This document shows positions 15,905-23,952 of a stretch of DNA of 64,000 nt, one piece after another. A model generated the notes under the pieces. It saw only the letters and a program-made list of their open reading frames with translations. It searched no databases and was not told where the DNA came from. The stretch lies in contig NZ_QUBR01000002.1 of the NCBI RefSeq assembly GCF_003586285.1, forward strand, positions 248,001 to 312,000, in the 5' to 3' direction. Position 1 is the first letter of the stretch, and the number at the start of each line of letters is the position of its first letter. Both the position numbers and the translations under genes were made by a program. The DNA is from Aeromicrobium endophyticum. Lineage in GTDB: Bacteria; Actinomycetota; Actinomycetes; Propionibacteriales; Nocardioidaceae.

Positions 15905-17227
15905 ATGAGCTCGAAAGATCCAGCCTTCACGTTCATCGACCTCTTCGCCGGCATTGGCGGCTTTCATGCCGCGCTCAGCGCGTTGGGTGGTGAGTGTGTC
16001 TACGCGTCAGAGATCGACGAGGCAGCCGCCAAGATCTACCAGCACAACTGGGAGATGGAGGTTCACGGCGACATCGTCCCCGAGACCGAACCCGTCGTGA
16101 AGGTGCCCAAGCACGACGTCCTCGCGGCCGGATTTCCGTGCCAGCCGTTCTCCAAGTCTGGGTTTCAGCGGGGGATGGACGAAGCCCGCGGCACGCTGTT
16201 CTGGAACATCTGCCGAATTCTCGAGGAGCACCGCCCGTCGCTAGTCCTGCTCGAGAATGTGCGCAACATCGCGGGTCCGCGTCACACCCACGAGTGGGAC
16301 GTGATCATCCGCAGCCTGCGCGACCTTGGCTACCAGGTCTCCTCCACGCCGGCCGTCTTCTCCCCGCACCTGCTCCCGCCCGACATGGGCGGACGACCGC
16401 AGATTCGTGAGCGCGTCTTCATCGTCGGGACGTACGTCGGCAACGACACGGCACATGACGAGGTCGAGCCGATCGTCACCAACAGACCGCTGCCGGGCTG
16501 GGACCCGCAGCAGTGGTCGCTGGTCAAAGACATCCTTCAGGCCGAGGACGAGATCGAGGATCGCGCCAACTACGAGCTTACCGCGGCTGAGCAGCACTGG
16601 GTTCATGTGTGGTCCGAGTTCGTCCGGCGTCTGCGCGCCGTCGATATCCCCAAACTCCCTGGCTTTCCGATCTGGGTCGACGAGTTCGTGCACGAGGACG
16701 AACTCTTTGTTCCTGAGGAGACGCCGCGTTGGAAGGCGAACTTCCTCCGCAAGAATTCAGAGTTCTACACCCGCTACAGGTCGGTGCTGAACCCATGGCT
16801 AGCAGAGTTCGATGGTCTTCAGGACATGCCTGCGTCCCGGAGGAAGTTCGAGTGGCAGGCGCAGGACGCGCAGTCCCTCGAGGAGTGCATCATGCATTTC
16901 CGCCCGTCAGGAATCCGAGCAAAGCGTGCGACCTATGTGCCGGCGCTCGTCGCGATCACCCAGACCACCATCCTCGGCTCGCCGTTACGTCGTCTGACAA
17001 CCCGTGAAGCCGCGCGCCTGCAAGGGCTCCCGGACTCCTACGACTTCCCGGGCCAGCCCGATGCGCTCACGTACAAGCAGATGGGCAATGGAGTCAACGT
17101 TGGCGTGGCTTACCACGTGCTTCGGTCGCAGATGGCCCGTTCTGGTCCGCGCTGGGAAAGCCTTGCGGCATCGACTCCTGCGAACGCGGACGAGGCGCTG
17201 AAGGAGATCACGAGGGCCTTCGTCTAG
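15905..17227 (+). CDS. DNA (cytosine-5-)-methyltransferase
   Basis: This is a 440-aa m5C methyltransferase that methylates C5 of cytosine in a specific DNA site using S-adenosylmethionine. The motifs run in canonical order: FIDLFAGIGGF (I, SAM binding, 10-20), PCQPFSKSG with catalytic Cys79 (IV), ENV with Glu117 (VI), GGRPQIRERVFIVG (VIII), a variable region of about 200 residues as target-recognition domain, then REAARLQGLP (IX) and KQMGNGVNVGVA (X). The start ATG at 15905 has GAGGA upstream. Its 3' end overlaps that of the convergent vsr gene by 20 bp. Base composition is visibly less GC-rich than in the flanking genes. The recognition sequence cannot be read from the protein. Confidence 0.95.
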   Translation: MSSKDPAFTFIDLFAGIGGFHAALSALGGECVYASEIDEAAAKIYQHNWEMEVHGDIVPETEPVVKVPKHDVLAAGFPCQPFSKSGFQRGMDEARGTLFWNICRILEEHRPSLVLLENVRNIAGPRHTHEWDVIIRSLRDLGYQVSSTPAVFSPHLLPPDMGGRPQIRERVFIVGTYVGNDTAHDEVEPIVTNRPLPGWDPQQWSLVKDILQAEDEIEDRANYELTAAEQHWVHVWSEFVRRLRAVDIPKLPGFPIWVDEFVHEDELFVPEETPRWKANFLRKNSEFYTRYRSVLNPWLAEFDGLQDMPASRRKFEWQAQDAQSLEECIMHFRPSGIRAKRATYVPALVAITQTTILGSPLRRLTTREAARLQGLPDSYDFPGQPDALTYKQMGNGVNVGVAYHVLRSQMARSGPRWESLAASTPANADEALKEITRAFV

Positions 17228-17705
17228 CCTCGACGACTTGGCGGACACGGACAGCCGCGTCAACAGCAGACTCGTGCTCCCAGACGCGGATGACCTCCCA
17301 CCCGTGCTCTGCAAGCAGACGATTCGTGTCTTCATCGCGTGCCTTGTTGCCCTCGATCTTCCAGTCCCACCACTCACGGTTGGTCGTTGGACGGGTGCCG
17401 TGTGCCAGGCAGCCGTGCCAGAAGCACCCGTCGACGAAGACAGCCACCTTCACCTTGGTGAAGGCGATGTCCATGCGGCGACGACGGTTGCCGGGCACAT
17501 GGACCTGGACGCGGTAGCGAAGGCCCATTGCGTGCAGGGCTGACCGCAGCGCAAGTTCCGGAGCGGTGTCTTGGCGAGCGAGCGTCGACATCTTCGCAGA
17601 CAAGCGTCCGCCCGGGCTGATGCGGCGCGGTTCGTTGATACTTGCGCGATCGGCCGAGCGAGCTTCATCGCTGGCTTGATTGCTTGGCTCGACACTCTCC
17701 GTCAT
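17208..17705 (-). CDS. vsr: Very short patch repair (Vsr) endonuclease
   Basis: This 165-aa protein is a Vsr-type mismatch endonuclease, which nicks 5' of the T in T:G mismatches produced by deamination of 5-methylcytosine. Diagnostic features are the DTAPELALR opening near residue 47, RRMDIAF (Asp79), FVDGCFWHGC (Asp92-Cys99) and the closing block TTNREWW..KI..N..RD with GWEVIRVWEHE. About 35 extra residues precede the conserved core. The start at 17705 overlaps the stop of the upstream gene (ATGA), which couples the two. It is convergent with and overlaps the methyltransferase, the usual partner of Vsr. Confidence 0.95.
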   Translation of the reverse strand: MTESVEPSNQASDEARSADRASINEPRRISPGGRLSAKMSTLARQDTAPELALRSALHAMGLRYRVQVHVPGNRRRRMDIAFTKVKVAVFVDGCFWHGCLAHGTRPTTNREWWDWKIEGNKARDEDTNRLLAEHGWEVIRVWEHESAVDAAVRVRQVVEARRRPS

Positions 17706-19144
17706 GCAAGAGATTCTTGTTCGGGCCACTCGTAGGAGGCGACGCGGATGCCGTTGTTCGCCTTCACGATGTTCATGTCGAACTTCGGGGGGCGAGGCGC
17801 TCCTGGGCCTCCCTTGATCTTGGGAGCCTGGCGTCCCTGGGCTCGTGGAGTCAGCTGACCCGCAAGAATGGCCGCCTCAAGCGCCAACTTGTCTGGCACC
17901 CAGTAGGCGTCTACTTGCAAGGGCGTGAACGCCGTCTTCCTGGTCCTGCTGACGCCCGAGTTGGATGGCGCAGCCTGCCTGCCGGAGCGATTCAGCTTCC
18001 ACGCGTCGTGCCATGCCTTGAACTCACCGGTGTGGTCCATCGTGGCTTGTCCGCTCACCACGAGAAAACCGAGGCCTTGCTCATCTACGCATGCGCGGAC
18101 GGCACGCTCGTCATTCAGCACCATCACGTCGCTCGCGCGCTTGATGGACGCGCCATCGGTCTGGAAAGCGGTATGCACCTTGATGTCCCAGACCCATGAG
18201 AGTCCGTAATCAAAAACCGTTGGGCCGTAGGAACGGATAGGTCCGGGTACCTTCGGTGAGAACGAAGCATTCAGGATGGCCTTGGCCCTTTCCTCGCCGT
18301 AGAACCCTTGCCACTCAAGATCGTTCGACCCACGAAGACTTCTTCTCGCCAGCCACTCGACCGCTTGCCGACCATCCCAGTGCACAGGCATCGATGCCAG
18401 CAGAGCCGCGGAGAGCGCGTCACCCTCCGCTTCGGGCGTTCCAACCGCGTCAGTGACAGCCTCACCTAGCCGACCCAAGTGCCGCTCGGTGCCGGCGAGA
18501 AGCGCGTTGAGCCCAGGAAGCTTGATGGTCTGGCCGGTTGCCGTGAAGTCCGAGGACCACGGAACGTTCAGCGCTTCGGCCAGAGAGGCGCCGAGCCGGT
18601 GCTTGCTGCTCGTGTCGATTCGATTGTCGTGTGGAAACAAATTGTGCGCCAGGTTGAGCAGGGCGCTCTTGTGCTCCTTCGAACCAGGGCCGAGCCACTC
18701 CCTCGGTGCGTCCGTGAGGGCGGCTATCCGCGTCACGGCTTCGATCTTCGACCGTGCTGGGTTGAAAGCTGCCCATTCGCGCCCGTGGAAACCCGGCAAC
18801 GACCGCGCTGCGACGCGTTTCAGAGACTGCTCGGCGTACGCGTCGGCTGTTGCCTGCAGCAACGCGTTCACACCGGCGAGGGAGACGCTTGTCTTGACGG
18901 CATAAGCCGGTGGCCAGACGACATCGAGTCGATTCGCCAGACGTTCAGCGATCTTGGCACTCGTCCAAGATGGGTCCTCGTCCTCATCCAGTGCTTCGGC
19001 GAGTATGGACAGTGCGGCGCGTACCCCCCTCGACCCGCCGGGCGAGCCGCCGACAGGCGCGCCGCCCGTGAGGGCCAGAAGGCGCGAGGTCGCTTCTTCG
19101 TACGACTCGGCAGGGAGGAAGATCGCTTGCTGTCGTCCGTTCAT
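17702..19144 (-). CDS. Candidate restriction endonuclease of unrecognised family
   Basis: This is a 480-aa protein that I do not recognise by family. Two segments of about 35 residues, at 69-103 and 188-222, resemble each other (LA..L.V.W, then T, then L.GLNALL..T). Each is followed by an RSL.G....EW..F stretch (about 114-127 and 268-281), so the N-terminal part appears internally duplicated. Near 311-325 lies FDYGLSWVWDIKVHT, a D-x7-DxK arrangement as in PD-(D/E)XK nucleases (Asp312, Asp320, Lys322). Coupling to vsr and proximity to an m5C methyltransferase make it the best candidate for the cognate restriction enzyme. The start at 19144 is preferred, but no clear Shine-Dalgarno is visible. 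In-frame starts reach 19249. Confidence 0.6.
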   Translation of the reverse strand: MNGRQQAIFLPAESYEEATSRLLALTGGAPVGGSPGGSRGVRAALSILAEALDEDEDPSWTSAKIAERLANRLDVVWPPAYAVKTSVSLAGVNALLQATADAYAEQSLKRVAARSLPGFHGREWAAFNPARSKIEAVTRIAALTDAPREWLGPGSKEHKSALLNLAHNLFPHDNRIDTSSKHRLGASLAEALNVPWSSDFTATGQTIKLPGLNALLAGTERHLGRLGEAVTDAVGTPEAEGDALSAALLASMPVHWDGRQAVEWLARRSLRGSNDLEWQGFYGEERAKAILNASFSPKVPGPIRSYGPTVFDYGLSWVWDIKVHTAFQTDGASIKRASDVMVLNDERAVRACVDEQGLGFLVVSGQATMDHTGEFKAWHDAWKLNRSGRQAAPSNSGVSRTRKTAFTPLQVDAYWVPDKLALEAAILAGQLTPRAQGRQAPKIKGGPGAPRPPKFDMNIVKANNGIRVASYEWPEQESLA

Positions 19145-19311
19145 GTGTTGGACCGTATCTGGCCAGCACATTTCAGCACATGCAGGACGCGCTGTAGCCG
19201 AGTGCGCCTCAGAGCTTGGCAGCACGATGCTCGGCTTCGCCGTTCGCATCTGGTTCAGCCTGGCCTACCGGCTGCCCGTCGAACGACGATACCCGTGCCA
19301 GGGTGGTGAGC

Positions 19312-19872
19312 ATGACTGACTTACCTTCTTCCGACGATGAGAACGTTGGCTTGACCACCAGGCAGATCGACGAGATGAGCAATTCGTCTGCCTTCGAGAA
19401 GATGATCGAGACGGCGTTCCTCCGCGATCTGCTCGAGCAGATGTGGTTCGGGAGGAGCGAGATCGTCGATGTCATGCACTCGTCTCTAGACGCCTTCGGC
19501 TTCGACTTGGTCCTGGAGACGACGAGCGTTCTGAGGCACGTCCAGTTGAAGGCCAGGCGACGCGGGGGCAGGAGTGCCAGATTGAACATCAACACAAAGC
19601 TGAGCGAGCGCGCCTCCGGATGTGTGATTTGGATGGAGTGGGCGAAAGCGGCGGATCGCAATTCACTAGAGATCGACTACCGGTGGTTCGGGGGACAGCC
19701 TGGTCAACCCCTCCCGCCGCTGGGAGACCGTGTCGCCAAGCACGCCAAGGCGAACGCGCAGGGAGTCAAGAATGAGCGGAGCGGGATTCGGGTGCTGCCG
19801 CTGGGCGAGCTTGAGCGAGTGAGCGGCATCGAAGAACTTGCAGATCGCCTATTCGGCACAACGGGTGGCTGA
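19312..19872 (+). CDS. PD-(D/E)XK-like protein in the restriction-modification island
   Basis: This is a 186-aa protein with a helical N-terminus and a strand pair FGFDLVLE...RHVQLK (Asp65, then Gln78-Leu79-Lys80). This is the pattern of nuclease-fold proteins in which QxK replaces (D/E)xK. A WFGGQPG loop and a C-terminal helical region with a KHAKANAQG stretch follow. The start ATG at 19312 has GGTGAG upstream. It is divergent from the 480-aa candidate endonuclease across a 167-bp gap. It may be an accessory nuclease or a recognition/control subunit of the island. Family not recognised. Confidence 0.6.
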   Translation: MTDLPSSDDENVGLTTRQIDEMSNSSAFEKMIETAFLRDLLEQMWFGRSEIVDVMHSSLDAFGFDLVLETTSVLRHVQLKARRRGGRSARLNINTKLSERASGCVIWMEWAKAADRNSLEIDYRWFGGQPGQPLPPLGDRVAKHAKANAQGVKNERSGIRVLPLGELERVSGIEELADRLFGTTGG

Positions 19873-20066
19873 CGCGATCCAGTGCGGAAGGGGGATGAGG
19901 GGTGGACGTCCGCCCTTCGCCCACTGTCAGATCCTAAGCTCTGCACGTTAGCCGGGGAGCGTCGTGCTGCTCGTGAAGGCGTGGACGCTGTTTGACCTCG
20001 TTCCGCAGCAGCGTTCTGGACTTTAAGGTTGCGGCCGCCGGCCTCCTTGCGCTGTTACCGTGAGGC

Positions 20067-22163
20067 ATGTCACAAGAGCATGAGCGTTCCGCCCGGTCGG
20101 AGGCCCGGGCCAGCTCGTGGGGGACCGCGATGCAGTACGGCGGCATCGGTCTCTACTCGTGGATCGCCGCCACGCGTGACTTGTCGTGGGACGACCGGCT
20201 GACCGAGATGTTCGCTCCGCTCCCGGGCGAGACGGGGCTAGAGGCGTGGCTTCGCCGGGTCCATCCGGACGACCTGGGTCCCTCGCTGGAGGCTTTCGCG
20301 CAGTTCCCTGAGGGAACGCTGCCCGAGAACGCGTACCGCATCGTGTTTGACGACGGATCGGTCCGGCACCTGTTGTCGCGCACCACCGACGTGGTGCGCG
20401 ACCACGAGGGGACTATGATCGAGACGCGAGGAGTGACGGTCGACGTCACGAGCGCCCACGAGTCGGCTGGACGGTTGTCCGCGATGCTCGACTCGATCAG
20501 CGACGGCTTCATCCTGCTCGACCGCGAGTTCCGATTCGTCTTCGTGAACCGCAAGGGCCAGGAGATCCTCGAGAGCACCACAGCAGAACTGCTCGGCCGC
20601 ACGGTCTGGGAGGCGTATCCCGCGGCCGCAGGGTCGCGGTTCGAGGAGGTCTACCGCCGGGTCATGGACGAGCGGGTCGGCGAACGGTTCGAGGAGTTCT
20701 ACCCCGACCGGCTCAACATCTGGGTTGAGGTGCGCGTGGAGCCCGCCGCCGAGGGGATCCTCATCTACTTCCAGAACGTCACCGATCGCCGCGCGCGTCA
20801 CGAAGAACGCGAGCGCCTGCTCGAGACCGAACGGATCTTGCGCCAAGAGGCCGAGCGTGCCCGCGAGCAGCTCGCGTATCAGGCCACGCACGACCCGCTG
20901 ACGGGTCTGGTGAACCGCGGGGAGTTCGCCCGACTGGCACGAGCCGCGATCAACGACGCCCACGCAGCGAACGACGCCGGAGACGCGTCTGATGCGCCGG
21001 TCATCGTGTTGTTCATGGACGTCGACAGGTTCAAGCTGGTCAACGACTCCCTGGGTCACGCCGTCGGGGACGCGCTGCTCGTGAAGATCGGTGAACGGCT
21101 CTCCGGCCAGGTCCGGAAGGGCGGCGTTCTCGCGCGTCAGGGCGGTGACGAGTTCGTCGTGCTGCTGCGTGACGCGAGCCCGATCGAGGCAGAGGCCGCC
21201 GCCGAGCGCATGCGCAGCGTCATCAACGAGACGTTCGACGTCGGCGGGCATCACCTCACGACCACGCTGAGCATCGGCATCGCCGCGTCGAGCCCCGGAG
21301 CAACGATCGAGAATCTGCTGCGCGACGCGGATGTGGCGCTGTACCGCGCGAAGGACTCAGGTCGCAACCAGGTGGCATGGTTCGACGGGGAGGGCCACCA
21401 GCGGCTGCTCGAACGAATCGCCCTCGAGTCCGACCTGCGTGACGCCGTGGCCGACGACGAGATCGTGCTGCACTTCCAACCGAGCTTCGCTGCGGCCGAC
21501 AGCGCGCTCCGCGGGGTCGAGGCACTCGCGCGGTGGACTCATCCCGAGCGGGGAGCGGTGTCACCCGAGGTGTTCGTCCCGCTGGCCGAGGAGTGCGGTC
21601 TCATCCATCGTCTGGGACGTCACTTGCTAGAGCTCGCCGTTCGCCAGGCGCACCAGTGGAGTGCCTTGCCCGACTTCACCGTCTGGGTCAACGTCTCGGG
21701 CCGTGAGCTCACGCCCGGGTACGCCGACTCGGTGCTCAAGCTCCTGGCGCGCGAAGCCGTGCCCGCGCATCGGATCGGCATCGAGGTGACCGAGTCCGTG
21801 CTGGCGGACGAGGACGTCGCGGTGCAGGAGCTGGGGCACCTGCACGAAGCAGGCGTGCTCGTCGCCATCGACGACTTCGGCACGGGATACAGCTCGCTGT
21901 CGCGGTTGAACTCGCTGCCGGTCTCGTTGCTGAAGATCGACCGGTCCTTCGTGTCCGAGATCGAGACCCCCTTCGGTTACGCGACGGTCGACGTGGTCGT
22001 CCGCCTCGCACGGACGCTCGGCGTGGAAACCGTCGCCGAAGGCGTCGAGACGCCGAGACAGCTCGAGCTGCTGCGCGAGGTCGGGGTGGATCTCGCGTCC
22101 GGATTCTTCCTCGGCAGGCCGGCAGCGGCTCAGGCCGGTGCTCCGCGAATCATCCAGGGTTGA
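20067..22163 (+). CDS. PAS-GGDEF-EAL cyclic-di-GMP turnover protein
   Basis: This is a 698-aa protein with two PAS units (about 20-130 and 135-250), a helical linker rich in Glu/Arg (about 250-285), a diguanylate cyclase domain with an intact GGDEF (near 358, preceded by DVDRFKLVNDSLGH) and a phosphodiesterase domain with EALARW (near 484) and DDFGTGYSS. Both active-site signatures are present, so it may be bifunctional or switch between activities. There is no membrane segment. It is the second c-di-GMP protein in the window; the pair lie in separate operons and share only the domain plan. Monocistronic. Confidence 0.9.
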   Translation: MSQEHERSARSEARASSWGTAMQYGGIGLYSWIAATRDLSWDDRLTEMFAPLPGETGLEAWLRRVHPDDLGPSLEAFAQFPEGTLPENAYRIVFDDGSVRHLLSRTTDVVRDHEGTMIETRGVTVDVTSAHESAGRLSAMLDSISDGFILLDREFRFVFVNRKGQEILESTTAELLGRTVWEAYPAAAGSRFEEVYRRVMDERVGERFEEFYPDRLNIWVEVRVEPAAEGILIYFQNVTDRRARHEERERLLETERILRQEAERAREQLAYQATHDPLTGLVNRGEFARLARAAINDAHAANDAGDASDAPVIVLFMDVDRFKLVNDSLGHAVGDALLVKIGERLSGQVRKGGVLARQGGDEFVVLLRDASPIEAEAAAERMRSVINETFDVGGHHLTTTLSIGIAASSPGATIENLLRDADVALYRAKDSGRNQVAWFDGEGHQRLLERIALESDLRDAVADDEIVLHFQPSFAAADSALRGVEALARWTHPERGAVSPEVFVPLAEECGLIHRLGRHLLELAVRQAHQWSALPDFTVWVNVSGRELTPGYADSVLKLLAREAVPAHRIGIEVTESVLADEDVAVQELGHLHEAGVLVAIDDFGTGYSSLSRLNSLPVSLLKIDRSFVSEIETPFGYATVDVVVRLARTLGVETVAEGVETPRQLELLREVGVDLASGFFLGRPAAAQAGAPRIIQG

Positions 22164-22211
22164 CGACGCGAGGACGGGATGGAATTTGGTGCCCGACGAG
22201 TTGTCATTGAG

Positions 22212-22237
22212 TAGGTGGTGCCGGTCGGCATCACCTA
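22212..22237. terminator. Hairpin between the GGDEF-EAL gene and the monooxygenase gene
   Basis: An 11-bp stem with one G-U pair (22212-22222 with 22227-22237) and a 4-nt loop lies 48 nt after one stop and 19 nt before the next start. It could end the upstream transcript or lie in the leader of the downstream gene. Confidence 0.4.
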
Positions 22238-22255
22238 GTCGATGAAGGGTGTTTC

Positions 22256-23236
22256 ATGTCTGTGCCGGTCTCCATCCTCGACCTCGCCACCGTCGGCAAG
22301 GACCAGACGATCGCCGAGGCGCTGGCCGGCAGCGTGGCTTTGGCGCAGACGGCGGAACGACTCGGCTATCAGCGGGTTTGGTACGCCGAGCACCACAACA
22401 TGGCGTCCATCGCGTCGTCTGCGACGTCGGTGCTGATCGCTCACGTGGCCGCCCACACCAGCACCATCCGGCTCGGCTCCGGGGGAGTGATGCTGCCGAA
22501 CCACTCGCCGCTGACGATCGCCGAGCAGTTCGGCACGTTGGAGACCCTTCACCCCGGACGCATCGACCTCGGCCTGGGCCGCGCACCCGGCAGCGACCAG
22601 AACACGATGCACGCCCTCCGGCGCAACGCCACGTCGTCGGACGCCTTCCCCCAGGACGTCCTCGAGCTGCAGGGCTACCTGCGCGGCGAGTCACGCATCC
22701 CGGACGTCTCCGCCTACCCGGGCACCGGCACGAATGTCCCGCTCTACATCCTCGGCTCGTCGCTGTTCGGCGCCGGACTGGCTGCGGCCCTCGGCCTGCC
22801 GTATGCCTTCGCGTCGCACTTCGCGCCGGCCGCCCTGCACGACGCGATCGCGCTGTACCGCAGCGAGTTCAAGCCGTCCGAGCAGCTCGACAAGCCCTAC
22901 CTGATGGCTGCGTACAACGTCTTCGCCGCCGACGACCAGGCCGCCGCCGAGCGCCAGCAGCTCGAGGTCGCTCGAAGCCGCGTGGCACTGCTCCTGCGCC
23001 CGGGCACGAAGTACACCGACGAGCAGGCCGACGAGGTGCTCGCGTCGCCGCAGGGCCAGCACCTGCGTGAAATGATGACGTACAGCGCCGCCGGCACCCC
23101 CGACGTCGTGCTCAAGCACGTCGAGCACTTCGTGGAGGAGACCGGTGTCGACGAGCTGATCGTCACCCACCAGGGGGCGACCGTCGAGCAGCGGCTGCGG
23201 TCGGCCGAGCTGTTCGCAGAGAGCTACGTTCACTGA
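22256..23236 (+). CDS. LLM-class flavin-dependent oxidoreductase (MsnO8-type)
   Basis: This is a 326-aa luciferase-like monooxygenase, a TIM-barrel enzyme that uses reduced FMN or F420 to oxidise a small substrate. It opens with [13 protein letters not shown] and has the typical [31 protein letters not shown] and [24 protein letters not shown] blocks of this subgroup. The start ATG at 22256 is preceded by GAAGGGTG. Monocistronic. The physiological substrate cannot be inferred. Confidence 0.92.
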   Translation: MSVPVSILDLATVGKDQTIAEALAGSVALAQTAERLGYQRVWYAEHHNMASIASSATSVLIAHVAAHTSTIRLGSGGVMLPNHSPLTIAEQFGTLETLHPGRIDLGLGRAPGSDQNTMHALRRNATSSDAFPQDVLELQGYLRGESRIPDVSAYPGTGTNVPLYILGSSLFGAGLAAALGLPYAFASHFAPAALHDAIALYRSEFKPSEQLDKPYLMAAYNVFAADDQAAAERQQLEVARSRVALLLRPGTKYTDEQADEVLASPQGQHLREMMTYSAAGTPDVVLKHVEHFVEETGVDELIVTHQGATVEQRLRSAELFAESYVH

Positions 23237-23457
23237 GTAACTCCGGCCAGCCTTGCTCGAGGATAGTTCTGTTGACCGAGGCGAGAACTAGGAACTAGGC
23301 GCCTAGCGCCTTGTGCTTGCTAGCGGCCACAGACTTTCTGCCTTAACAAGTTGTACGGAGCGTGATCCACGCCAGCACAGAGATTCGTTAGGGTGTTCAA
23401 AATTTTCTCGAATGTATCGCTTTTAGTGACCCGTCCAAATAAAGCACACATCAGAAT
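23237..23457. other. AT-richer gap at the left edge of the DGQHR-HNH cassette
   Basis: This 221-bp stretch has no coding frame I can support and is clearly richer in A/T than its surroundings from about 23330. It contains a perfect 12-bp palindrome (23295-23306) next to a repeated GAACTAG. No integrase, tRNA or obvious attachment site was found. Confidence 0.5.
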
Positions 23458-23952
23458 TCACTGTATCGCGTGCCTCAATGCTGTTCTTCGAGTGCGGAGG
23501 GCGTGGTCAAGCCAGTTGTGCCGCAGAGTCCAGGAAGGGTACACGTGAACATCGCTTGACTTGACACGGTTGTGCAAGCGGCACAGGGTTATCCGGTTGT
23601 CGTACGAGGAAGGACCGCCCAGAGAGGCCGGAAATAAGTGGTCCGATTCGGGGCTGTCCCACGTTGTTAGTCGACATTCGTACCCCCACAGATCCGCCGC
23701 TTGGCATTCGCCTGCAGGCGTGGCGCCTAATGTGGATGCGAATTGTCGTGGCCCTAGGATTGTTCGCTGGAGTTCGGGCGTGAATAGTAGTCTTAGCCAC
23801 GTTGGGTGGATCAAAGCAAAAGTCCTCGGTCCCGCTGTCGACGCCTCCGCCTCCATCGAGATAAGGTCAGGCCACTCCGATAGTGAAATTCGATCCAGCT
23901 CGTGAAGGTATTCACGCGCGTAACCCACGCGCTCTGATGGTGTCAAGACCAT
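23458..23952 (-). CDS. HNH endonuclease
   Basis: This is a 164-aa protein with a helical N-terminal part and a C-terminal ββα-metal HNH nuclease core: Asp104-His105 (ESDHLFPASLGG), Asn119 (DNRITLC) and His127 (RLHNRVK), with Cys93 and Cys124 in position to support the fold. Nuclease activity on DNA is therefore likely. Its ATG lies 10 bp inside the end of the DGQHR gene, so the two form an operon with coupled translation. Base composition is AT-richer than the genome average here, pointing to transfer. The HNH may be the effector of the cassette (inference). Confidence 0.82.
   Translation of the reverse strand: MVLTPSERVGYAREYLHELDRISLSEWPDLISMEAEASTAGPRTFALIHPTWLRLLFTPELQRTILGPRQFASTLGATPAGECQAADLWGYECRLTTWDSPESDHLFPASLGGPSSYDNRITLCRLHNRVKSSDVHVYPSWTLRHNWLDHALRTRRTALRHAIQ

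Noticed and set aside
20238..21254. A 338-aa minus-strand frame
   Set aside because: It is a shadow of the GGDEF-EAL gene, with no recognisable domain.
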